Below are positions 12,506 through 23,200 of a stretch of 64,000 nt of DNA, one piece after another. The first letter of the stretch is position 1. Each line of letters opens with the position of its first letter. A program made the translations under genes and the position numbers. Location: assembly GCA_001584585.1 (NCBI GenBank), contig LSYV01000017.1, positions 2,405,810 through 2,469,809 of the forward strand, in the 5' to 3' direction. A model generated the notes under the pieces. It was not told the DNA's origin. It worked only from the letters and a program-made list of their open reading frames with translations, and made no database searches. This DNA comes from Gonium pectorale. Taxonomy: Eukaryota > Chlorophyta > Chlorophyceae > Chlamydomonadales > Volvocaceae.

Positions 12506-14647
12506 GGAGCAGCAGCCATGGGCTGGCCGTCGACGGTCACCATGTTCCTTAGATACCGGTACTCAGGGCAGAACAAGCCCCAGCGGCCCAACGCCAGCTG
12601 CGCAGGCGGTGGGAGAAGGAGGGGCCATCAAAGACGGCGGCACGTGTTGGCGGCACAGGCTAAGGAACGGCTTCATGAGGCAAGCGTGCAAAACTGCAGA
12701 TGCCTCATGCAAGCGTGCACAGCTAAGTGCAGAGCAGATGCAGGACACGAGGGGGACAAGATACATGGGCAGCGCGCCCTGCCATGCACGCACCTGGAGC
12801 CTCTTGGCGCCACGGGACAACGGTTGCGATGCTCTCCAGGTGCGCCTCCAGGTTGTCAAAACCGTCAGGGACACACCTGCGTCGTGGCGCGCGCCAAAGG
12901 GCCCATCGAACCAGGCAAGCCAGGCAGGTAACGGTAGGAGCTGCCCCTTGATACACCCTCTCTTACCCCCCCCCCCACACACATCCCAGGTGGTCGCACC
13001 GTCGCCTGTTAGGGAAGGAACAAGGAAGGGGCTGCTGTCCCGCGGAGCGCGGACCCTTGCCGTGGTGCAGACGTCAGCAGCGAAACGCACGAACATCCCG
13101 CGGTCTCCGCGCACGGGGCCGCACCTGAAGTGCCCCGAGTTTGGCACCAGCAGCACCGAGCACTCGTTCCACTTGCTCCACGCCATGACGGGCGACATGC
13201 TGTTCTAGCGCGGGTAGGGCCAGCGCGAGCGGCCGTCGGGCCCGAGCTCCAGTATGTTGGGAGGGTATGTCGCCTGCGGGGCGGCCGTGGGCCGCGCGTA
13301 GTGCAAAGCGACCAGCGGGACGCAGCTGGGATGCCAGCCCGGCAGGCCGACGATGCCGCTGGCTTGCGTGCGGGACGAAGTCGCATGCTGCTGGCTGCAA
13401 CGCATCCTCTGCATTCAACACATGGAGGTGCCACTGCGGCACGCAGTGGCGTCGCATAGCTCCCAACCCGGCAATATCAACGCCTTGTGCTTTAGGCCAC
13501 CGGCTCCGCAGCATCGCGAGCAACCCCGGGCTGCACCCTGACACACCCCTGTTGGACCACACTCGCCCCACCAGTGCGTGACCTCGAGATCCGGCAGCTG
13601 ATACACGTGCGAGGCCAGCCGGGCAGCAAGGAACGTTAACTCTCTTCAACTCCACGTAAGCAAATAGAAGGCTCAAGTACATGCGAGTCGCGAGAGGCAT
13701 CTTGCGCCTGCTACTTTGGCGCAGCCTCAGCCCCGGCCCCGTGCCTCGTCACAAGTCCCTAATCCGACAAACCCCCAGCCATATCCCGTTCTCGGCCCCA
13801 TCAAATATCCGGCCCGGATCCGTGCCCCCGCCCTCGCCCAATCCCAAGCCACAAACCGCAGGCTCAGCTCACTGCACTTCAGCACCAGCCCTGGCCCTAC
13901 ATCCAGGTTCCCTCACCCAGCCCGAACCCAGTCCAGCCCTACACAGCCCCAACCTCGCCTTGTAGAGCTCCACCAGGAACCCTATCCGCTCGTCCAGGCT
14001 AATGCACCATGTGTTGACTAGGTTGGTCAGGTAGACGGTGCCGTTCTGGATTAGGAAGCACTGCGGCCAGTTGCAGTTGTCCGCAGGCTTCTCATCCGGG
14101 GGCCGCTTGCGCAGGTCGCTTGCATACGGCCCGACCTCTTCGCTGATGCCGGATGCTGCCGGCGAGGGGCGGGTTCGGCACGGGTTTTGGGGTGGTGGGG
14201 CGGGGGGGGGGCGGATTTGGGTACGCGTGCAGAGAGTAACGCTCGTAGAGACTTCACGGCAACCAGACTGCCAGTCCTTGGAACGGACCCGCACGCCATG
14301 ACCCTGCCCCCGCCCCCGCCATGATCCCAAACCCCACCCCTGTGTGAAACTGCGGAGAGTGCTGAGGGCTTTGAGCCGGGCCCCATTCACGCAGCGCTAG
14401 CCCAGCAGCAATGTGCAGCCTTACTCCTGAGGGGAGGGGTGTGCAAATCGGATTCCCGCCGCCAGCTCGGCCGGCATCTGCTCCGACACCTCCTCTCTCC
14501 CGTGCGCTCCGTCTTGACCGCCTACCCGGCCAATCGCCAACCCACCACGCACCCAATCCCATCGAGTGATAACAACACCTACCCAGATCACAGAGAATCA
14601 CTCGCTACCACTGTGCACAGCAGTATCAGCACGATTCTTGGTCCCAT
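12114..14647 (-). CDS. unresolved multi-exon gene, possible secreted or Golgi protein
   Basis: Several exon-like stretches lie in order on the minus strand but I could not join them all in phase. An ATG at 14645-14647 begins MGPRIVLILLCTVVAS, a good signal peptide or anchor. A coding stretch at about 13968-14163 contains DNCNWPQCFLIQNGTVYL. Others are at about 13570-13625 (YQLPDLEVTHWWGE), 13130-13200 (MAWSKWNECSVLLVPNSGHF), 12794-12876 (VPDGFDNLEAHLESIATV) and 12530-12597 (LFCPEYRYLRNMVTVDGQPM). The last, 12114-12342, ends in TGA and contains RYQAVLVRYSEKDKAVALG. The Cys/Trp-rich pieces with a leader suggest a lumenal enzyme, perhaps a glycosyltransferase, but no family motif is secure. A CAG/CTG tract lies between the last two pieces. 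An in-frame TAG near 13205 raises the possibility of two genes or decay. I do not recognise the product. Confidence 0.35.
12467..12516. repeat. CAG/CTG trinucleotide tract
   Basis: About 16 near-perfect CAG units on the + strand, interrupted once by CAA and once by GAG. On the minus strand it reads poly-Ala in the frame continuing VTVDGQPM, or poly-Leu or poly-Cys in the others. It lies at the edge of an exon of the unresolved gene. Confidence 0.9.
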
Positions 14648-15293
14648 GGGTCTGCGTTGCGCGTCAGACGCTGCGGACGAGTACCTACGGGTACCTACTT
14701 TTCCATGCATTGATATGGGTGACCGAATATGTTGCAGTCCGCGTGCGTAAGTGGAGTTAAGTTGAGTCAAAACGGAGGCAAACACCAGCCAGCAACGCAA
14801 CAGACTGGTGGCCGCATCCTTACGCTGCTGGAGGTGCAGGGGTAACCCCCCCAAGCCGTGTCGTGTTGTCTACTAGCCGTGTCCCTGCCTCAGCCTCCAG
14901 CCCACAGTGAATGAGCACACTGCGCTCATAGCAGCCTCTGCCAGTTCATCAAGGCAGCCGACGCCGGGTTGCCCGATCAGGGAACGCAAAGAACCGCAAC
15001 CAGAAGAACTGGACGGCTGAGGCCCGACACTCTCAACACAGCTGGTGGCTAAGCCAGACGCCTGGGGCATTCGTAAAGTGCAGCATGACCCTACGGTATG
15101 AAGGGCAAGTTCTTGGCGAACACCCCGGCCCAGGCAATGCCTCACCTCGAACCATAGGCGCCCGCCAGACCCAGCGCAGGGCAGCAACCCTGAGCGAGCC
15201 CGGTCCAGTCCAAATGCCCCAATGCCCCAAACCCGGTAAGCATGCCGCAGCCCTGCGGTGCGAACCCGGCAGACGGGTATGACATCATCTGAG
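14648..15293. other. spacer between two minus-strand genes
   Basis: About 650 bases that should hold the promoter of the unresolved gene and the 3' UTR of the IMPACT-family gene. No coding exon or conserved signal is evident. Confidence 0.4.
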
Positions 15294-17387
15294 TCAATCC
15301 CCTGCTGCCGCCGCTGCCGCCACCTCGCTAGCCAGCTCGACCCGCCGCCGCCCGCCCGTCCCGTCCATCACCGCAGCCCGCAGCCCAGGCAGCTTATCCT
15401 CGTCAACCAGCGCCCGCAGCGCCACGGTCCCGGAGCTGCCGTACTCCTCGGCAAGGCGCGTGCTGCCGTGCATATCCAGACAGCCGTACACGATGCCTAG
15501 CTCGTCGTACGCCACGTCAACCACAACCTCAACCTGCAGCAACAAAGCGGTGCAGCGCGGTGTCGCCATGATCCTTTCCGCACAGCGAGGCGCGCTCATC
15601 AACGCCCACCCATGCGGTCTTGGGTCTTTCAGTATGACGGAGGCTCTGCTGGGAGCCACAAGTGGCACCCCATATCGTGACATGGCTTGCGTCTGCAACG
15701 GAAGTGCGGCACGTGTACTTGTACTTTAATTCGGCGCGTGTGTACGGTGCACTGCGTTTGCAGGCGAGCGAGCTCACCCTAGCTTTGGCAAATACGCGGG
15801 GAGCCAGGCGCAAGCACTCCTTGGCGGCACCGCCGTACGCACGAACCAGCCCCCCCGCCCCAAGCTTGATGCCGCCGAAGTGCCTGGGACAGGGACACAG
15901 CAGGAGGAGCAGCAAAGGGCGGGCAGCACGTAAAGGAGGCGGCTTGAAGGCATGGCGGCCAACCATTTCCCTTTGGTGCGCATGAGCGCCATCTACGGCC
16001 GAACTGGCCTCCAATCCCGTGAATGTCCAGCAGAAAGCGGTGCGCATGCCATACCTGCCGTTCCATGTAACCCACCAGTCCCCCGTTGAACTCGCACGCA
16101 GGCAGGTATTGCACTCATGAGTGCATGCGGTGCCCAGGTCATGCGCAAGCGCCGCCTGGTCCACACACCCCACACGCAGGCACGACTTCCACCCTGTACC
16201 GCCCATTCTACGACAGCGCTCGTCAACTGGCACCTAGCGTTCGTCTGTGTACGGCGTAAACGGTCCAGCACACAGCGTATGCATTCAGCCTCAACGCATG
16301 CCTTACCTAGTCACGAGCACGGCCACCCTGTCCAGGCCCTCGCCCTCGATGGCCGCCAGAATGGGCCGACCCGCGGTTCCGCCCGGCTCGCCGTCGTCGC
16401 TGGAGCGGAACTCGTCCCCCAGGCGGTAGGCGAAGCAGTTGTGGGAGGCGGAGGGGTCGGATGCACCGCGAATGAGCGACAGAGCCTCGGCGGCCGAGGA
16501 CACCGGCCACGCGTGGACGATGAACCTGAGGGGCCGCGACGGAGGCGACAGACGCCCGTTGGGTGCAGGAACGTGCATGACCGGGAGGAAGAGAGGGATG
16601 GCAAGGGCCGGCGGGAGGGGGGCGCTAAGGAGGCAACCGGGAGAAGGCTGAGCCACGACGGCGCACGTTTCCGCTACCCAACGGGTTTGACACATGGAGA
16701 TGTAGAAGGCAACGTGAGCTAAGTCCCATGTCCGGCATCGGCCCCGGTCGGAGCTACCGTGAGCCTGTGTGTGCATGCAGTCGAAAGCCCTGCGTGCGCC
16801 CGGGAGCTGCGCGCCCCTTACTTTGACTTTTTGACCTCGCTCTCGTACAGCACGTAGCTCTGGAGCGTCCAGAACCTGCAGCGCGGGAGGCAGGCGGCAA
16901 GGCCCGTTGGCTTGGCTGCTTGGATTTGCTTTGCCTCTTGGTCCGCGTCCATGGCGGCGCGGGCCAAGCACTAGTGCCGCTGAGGAGAGCTCCGGCTCTG
17001 CCCTAAAGGCGGGAGGCGGCCAGCTACCCATCTGCCACCACGTGCCCCTGCACCCTGGCGGGGGCGTGCGGAGTACTGTCCCCGGAGCCTGCGCCGCGCC
17101 GGTCGCTCTCACCCGCTGCCTTCCGCTTGCGCCGCCAGCCCCGTGGATCCCGCAGCCCGCACCGCGCCTCCCCGCATGCGGCGGGAGCTGCTGTATCCGC
17201 AAGTGGGGGGCCCGCTGCAGCCGACGCCGCTGCCGAAACCCTTGACAGCGCGAAGTAATGGCACCCACGCGGGCCCACCCGCCGCTGTGCTCAGCGGCAG
17301 CACCCACGACCCGCGCCAGGCCCTAAGTTGCCCGGCCGACCCTCCGGCGCAAGCCTTCGATCCAGTAAATCGGCGCATGCCGAACAT
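15294..17387 (-). CDS. IMPACT/YigZ (UPF0029) family protein
   Basis: Five exons join in phase to 297 residues: 17113-17387, 16822-16875, 16307-16525, 15778-15883, 15294-15533. The first exon is Arg/Ser/Ala/Gly-rich without acidic residues, like an organelle transit peptide. The conserved domain starts at about residue 92 with [18 protein letters not shown], then [31 protein letters not shown] and [20 protein letters not shown], the signature of the IMPACT/YigZ fold. The last 80 residues match the UPF0029 C-terminal module found in bacterial YigZ rather than the RWD domain of eukaryotic IMPACT. Eukaryotic IMPACT regulates Gcn2 signalling; YigZ function is poorly defined. With the leader and bacterial-type architecture, a chloroplast or mitochondrial role is likely. 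ATG at 17385-17387 was chosen; 17376-17378 is an in-frame alternative. Confidence 0.85.
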
Positions 17388-18021
17388 ATGTAGGTCAGTG
17401 CCCACTGCACCAGGCGTTCACTTGCTATATTTTTTCATCGCTTTGTGTCATCAGATTACCAATTTCTGCGTCTTAATGCAAATAACGCAATGGGGTCGGG
17501 CGACGACGACTCTGGTGACCTTTCTGGAACACTAAGTGTAACAGATTGCAAATTGTGAGATACTACCTCTCTGCACTGCACACGGGCATCATGGGATCGC
17601 GTACAAATCGTATGTGTCACACCCTGCCGTACTCGTCGCCCGCGAGCGCGACGTTCCTGTCATTGTGATCCCTGTCCTGTACCTAAGTTGCCCTGACCTT
17701 TCAGCTTGGAAAACGGGCTCCAGAGTGTGCTCAAACTTGTTTTCGGTGTACGGCATGTTGCGCGGCGGGTTTCGTGTGTTCATTCAGCCTTACGGCACAC
17801 ATGCTCTCTGACTCAGAAACGTGTGCAGAGAAGCCCGACACAATCCCTTTCAATCCATGAACTCCCTCTGCAGCCAAACTAGGTTGCACACACGGACCTG
17901 CCGACTTGCAGGGGCGCGCTTTGTAGCCCGTCGGCAGCTACTCTTTAAGAGCTTCTTAATCTCACACACTCTGTGCGATACAGAATCACAGGGTAACGTT
18001 TTCCAAACTCGCCGCGGGCTT
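17388..18021. promoter_or_regulatory. divergent intergenic region, IMPACT-family gene and PTRHD1-like gene
   Basis: The two starts point away from each other across 634 bases, so this interval must hold both promoters and 5' UTRs. It is less GC-rich than its neighbours around 17420-17600. I could not assign a definite TATA box or other element. Confidence 0.5.
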
Positions 18022-18665
18022 ATGGCGGACGCATCGCAACCCTTCCAAGCGGCTTCCAGCGCGCCGGCTCCGCAGCAAGACTTTCTAGTACAGTACGTCG
18101 TTGTGCGGAAAGACTTGTGGGGGTCAATGGGCTGGCCGCTAGGTAGCGTGGTGGCCCAAGCATGCCACGCCTCGTCGGCGGCTATGTGGCTGTACCGAGA
18201 TGAGGAGGCGACCCAAAAGTACCTGGCCCCCGACAACATGGACCACATGCGCAAGGTGCGACCAGCTTGTATGGCCGTACGGTCGTATGCAGTGCTCGGT
18301 GCTGTGCGCTTGTACCCCCTCCCCCCTCCACACACACACACGCCTGCCGCATGACGTAACACACGCCTACCGGCCCGCACCTGCCAATCCGCACGGCAAG
18401 TGCCCGCAGCTGCGGTCGGCTGCGCGGCTGCATGTTTACCTACTCCCTGCCCCCTTAATCCCGTTCAAAGGTTGTCTTGGAAGTTAAGGACGAGGCGGCG
18501 CTGCGGAAGCTGTCGGAGGCGCTAACCGCAGGCGGCATTGGCCACAAACTGTGGGTGGAGCAGCCGGAGAATTACCCCACCTGCCTGGCCACGCGGCCTT
18601 ACGCCAAGAGCGAGGTGGCGAGCTTCTTCAAAAAGTTCCAGCTGTCCAAGGCGCCAATTGGGTGA
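18022..18665 (+). CDS. PTRHD1: PTRHD1-like peptidyl-tRNA hydrolase (PTH2 fold)
   Basis: Two exons, 18022-18255 and 18471-18665, join in phase 0 to 142 residues, matching the roughly 140 residues of animal PTRHD1. The N-terminal half has LVQYVVVRKDL, GWPLGSVVAQACHASSAAMW and an MDHMRK segment before the junction. The second half begins VVLEVKDEAALRKLSEAL, then GGIGHKLWVEQPENYPTCLA and ends SFFKKFQLSKAP. These match the PTH2 family order: a first strand with basic residues, the GxxxAQacHA helix, then the Lys-rich middle and C-terminal helix. PTH2 enzymes cleave the ester in peptidyl-tRNA; whether the PTRHD1 subgroup does so is uncertain. Upstream in-frame Mets (from 17857) could add a targeting peptide, but 18022 gives the family length. 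Confidence 0.85.
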
Positions 18666-20211
18666 AGCAGGGAGAGGAGTGTGGGGTTGCGGCGGCATGC
18701 TACCGTAACCCCGCGGAGGTGCCTGGACTGGCAGCGCGAAGCGCGAACTGCTGCGGGGCGCCAGCTGGCGCGGAGCGCCCGCCTCAGGGTGTGGTTGGAA
18801 TGCAGTACTGAGGGCAGACCGGCAGTGTACGGCTCAAGTGGAGGTCTGGAGGATGCGTGGCGGCCATCCATCCATTGATTGCTTTTAGCCGTGTGTTGGC
18901 GCTACCGGGTACTGAGCCCCATGCAGCGTCGCTGTCGTGTGCGAGCGTTGAACCGGACAGGGGCGCGCGGCGAGAGCGCTGCATGTTATAAAAAACGATA
19001 ACCAGAAACGGGGAAGGCAGCCTCTACGGACATACACACCCGATTATGCGGACAGAGCGAGAATTTGCATGGGAGAAGACACAGAATCGCTTTGGCACTT
19101 TACTAGCCCTGCCTTGCCCGGAAGGGTTTTGCTTTCGGGTATGTGTGGCAGGCCTTAGAGGGCCTGGATAAGGCACCCTAACGAATACACGTTGCTCGTA
19201 TGACGGGAGCACTGCGAGCAGCGACAAGGTCCGATCCGGCGTCTAACGCTGTGACGAATGTCGAGCAAGTGAGCGCGTGCATGAAGTATACACAATGCAG
19301 CAGCACAATGGCGGCGCGCGGGCGGGGTCCCCTGATATGTACCGCGCTGCACCTTCACCATCTGTCGATCTGTCCCGCTGTCAGCTGTTACGGCTGAACA
19401 GTACTGTGCCCCCGGCGAGAGGTGCACTAAGCAACTGTGGCGCTGGCCTGGTGTCACCCAACATTACATGGCCGTTATTCGTCCATACCACACCCGAGGG
19501 GCTTAGCGGAGGGCCTACCATCCAGCGCTGCAGCAGGAGAGGCCACCTCTGCCGCCGATCAATATGTACACAGCCTGCACGCGCGCCTTCCACCCCAAGC
19601 ATTGCCGCAGCCGACAAATGCACGTCGACCGCATGCACAAGGTTGCACACCCACGTACGACACCACATACCGACATACGGTACCCCCCGTCGCGCGGTCG
19701 TGCGACCAAGTGGACGTGCACTGGGCTACGATGCCCACGCGACCGTCAAAGCCAGCATTGCTGCTGAACCCGCCCCAACTATCCAATTAGGGCATGAGTG
19801 ACGTTCGCCGGACGCAGGCTGCTTCCTCGCACCGCCTAGCTAGCTAGCATCAGTCAATTCGCAGCGACTGCCGCGGGTGATCACGCACACCTGTATAGCA
19901 TTCGCCAACATGCAGGCCAGCCGCCCAGCCAATCCCAGGGAACAAGCAACAAGGTTGCGTTGAATTCCATGCACAGGATCGGCCCGAGTCGTCGGCACAC
20001 AAGACGCCAAGCCACCATGAGATATGCATGCCTGATCCTAATGACTCCATGGCAGCACGCTCCAGCCTCTCCTGGGCCGCTGAGACCGCCTCCTGCAGGG
20101 TGCAACGGTGGCCCCTCGCCGCACAGACGCGGCATCCGTAGAGCCGCAGCGGCTCGGCCGGCGCCCGCTCCGCACCACTTCCGCCCAGTCCGCTGCAGCT
20201 GCAAGGGCCGT
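18666..20211. other. intergenic region between convergent genes
   Basis: Between the stops of the PTRHD1-like gene (+) and KAP3 (-). It contains both 3' UTRs. A TTACA at about 19464 could be a minus-strand TGTAA for KAP3 but is 750 bases away. Frames around 19277-19801 overlap in all directions and look non-coding. Confidence 0.4.
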
Positions 20212-23200
20212 CTACATGGCGTACCCGCGCCGCAGCTCCTCCTCGTCGTAGGTGCCTTCATACCCGTCGTAGTTGGCGTGCATGAGCCCCTCGTCCCCGG
20301 CGCCCCAGTTGGTGCCGCCGTTGGTGCCGAGGTCCTCGAAGTCCGCCACCAGGCGCTGGTCCCCGATCTGGTAGCCGTAGCCTGCGAGTCGAGGAAAGAA
20401 GGGTGGATGGCATGATAGGGTTTCGTCACGAGGGACCCGCGTAAAGCATGCAAGTGTGAGGGAAGGCCAGATCGATTTATGTACCAGGAGGACACGACTA
20501 TGTGAGCCCGTGGCCCCTGGCTCTCGGCGTAGTGAGAAGTCACGCGTTGCAAACAGAGACCCCTGAAAACAACACCTCACCGTCGCCGCTGTAGTCCACC
20601 TCCGCGTCGTCGTAGCCGTGGCGCGGCCGGGCGTGCTGTGGGGCAAGCGCAAGGGGGTGCACAGGGCGACACCATTACCATGAAGCCTTCCACTCAGCTT
20701 GTCCAACTGGGCTTGCAACCCGATGGCAACGATTCCTCGTGCACAGGTTGACATGGGACGCCAGGCTCGCCGCGCAAAGGTCTGCATGCCTGTCCGCCGC
20801 ATCGTCATCCCGCCCCGCCCCGCCTACCGCTGCCATCTGGTCTGGCGGCTGCGACACCACGTCGAGCCACTCCTGGTTGAACGACTCGAACTTGAGGTTG
20901 CGGATGCGCACAGCCCACTCCTCGTCCGTGTCCATGATGATGTCCAGGCACTGGTCCGCCACGCGACGGACCTAAGGCAGGGCGGATGATGGTGCGTGCA
21001 CTCTCGACAGTGTCGTGGCCCGAGGGCTCACGAAAGACAGCAGATCAAGCGTTAGGCTGTGCATCAGAGTTGCACGGGGCTGTCTGCTGATGGCCCTTGT
21101 CCATCCCTCATGGTGCCGAGGACTTGGGCATGAGCGCATGACCAATGGCCCGTGGGTCTGGCGGATGCGATCTCACCTCCTTGTTCTTGTCCTGCAGCAG
21201 GTCCACGAGGTAGAAGACGACTTGCTGCGTGTTGGACAGCAGCGTGGTCCGCGTCTCGTCGTGGAGCAGGAACTTGTGGAACGTGAAGGCGATCTGCAGC
21301 ACGAACTCGTCGTCCTCCTTCTTGTCGCCCATGAGCGTGAACAGCGTAGCAACCTGTTGGGGAGAAGGAGGGTTTTGAACGTGATGCGGAGTGACGGAGT
21401 TGGCGGACCAAGGCGCCACGAGCACGGAGCCTTGGGCGCCGTGAAGTACTGCCATCAGCAGCGCTACATGCTCCCGTTCAAGGGCTGCGCCAGACGGGCT
21501 GTGTGCGCAGACGACTATGGTACACAGACAGCTGGTTGCCGCGCGGTCTCTCCTTTCTAGCCTCCGCCTCACCAGGCCGCTCTGGGAGATGAGCGGGGCA
21601 GTACCCTCGTTGCACAGCACGCCCACGAACATGACCACCTCCAGCAGGATGTCGTCATCGACAGCACCGGGCTGCGGGGCAGGGCACGAGATACCAAAAT
21701 GTCAGGCGATGGAGACACGATAGTCCAGCAGGGCGTGTTGAGCACTCGAGCGCGCATCGATCTAGTTGCGTACTCATTGAGCTGCTACAGCGCGTGCCAG
21801 CTTACACGTACAGGCGAGCTGAGCTTCATGCCCTGGCTTTTGCCGCCCGACGCGGCTGGGGTCAGACTGCCATCGCTCAAGGTTTACCTGGGCGTAGGTG
21901 GCGAGGAAGGTGAGCAGGTCGTGCTTCCGCACCAACCCCAGGAAGTCGAACTCCGGGATGTACAGGTTGGCCAGGCAGCCCAGCACCTCCACAAACAGCT
22001 CAGCCGTGATGTCCGGAGCCTGGGCAACACGGATGGGGGGTAATACGGAACGGGAAACGGGGGGGTGGGGGGGGCACGTTGGCAAACATAGTTCACTGAA
22101 TGGAGAGAGGCTCTGGACCCAAGGCTGTCTTCACAGATGGGCGCAAAGTGGCTGGTGGCCGCTTATCTCACCCGCAGCAGCGTGACTAGCTGTTCCACGT
22201 ACGGCCCGAAGCGGCGCTTGATGGGCAGGCCGTCTTGTTGGCTCAGGTTGCGCAGCACCTTGAACATGAGCTCGTCGCATGTTTGGAAGGCGCGCCGTAT
22301 CATCTTATCGAAGCGGTCGCCCTCGCATAGCGTCTGAGCGTACGGCAGCGGTGGCAAGTGAGTGTTAAGGCCGCCCAGGCTGGATGTACTGGTAGAGCGG
22401 GCCGGAAGTAAGGAGCGCGTGGACTACTACAGCCACTCCACATATGCACTGCATCGGCATGTTGGCTGTACCCAAGCGGCTACAACAGGAAGCGCGAGTT
22501 CCGCGTACAAGGCACTTCACAACGCCACGCACCTCCGCGTTGCGCGGGTTCTGTGTGAGATTGACCGCCAGCGCGATGAGCTCGGGGGTGTTGCGCAGGT
22601 CCTGCTTGCAGGGGATAGGCGTGATGGCTTAATGGGACGCCTGAGTGGCGGATTAGACGAAACCAGATGCTGCAGGCAGCAATCCAAACATCCTTCCCTG
22701 CTTGAAGCGCGCTGCTCGCCATTCTCAACACACTCTCCATATCGGCTCGGATGATGAAGCAGCCAACGGCTCACCTGCACGCGCATGAGCATGTCGTACA
22801 TCTTGTTGAGGCAGTCTGTGAAGGTGAAGAGGCTCTTGTACTTGTCCTCCATGGAGATGTGGTACAGCAGGCCCAGCACCACGGGCTGGAAGCGAGGCAC
22901 CGCCATCAGCTCCACGGCCTACGACATACGGCCGGTTGGAGACCGGGGAAGCGCAGGGCGTCAGGATGACGTACTTTGCCACATTTTGGAATCAGTACGG
23001 GGCTGATGCATGTGCACTCGGGCGTTACAATGTTAGGACAGCCAAAGATCTACGCAATGCCTGGCCTGGCGAGGTGGTAGATTGCTTGCAAGGAGGGCTA
23101 CTAAAGGCGCAACACCGTACCTTGGGTATGAGCCCGTGCTTCACCATGTCGTCCCGCAGCGAGTGGTCGAAGGACAGGTTGTGCAGTAGCCGCAGCACCG

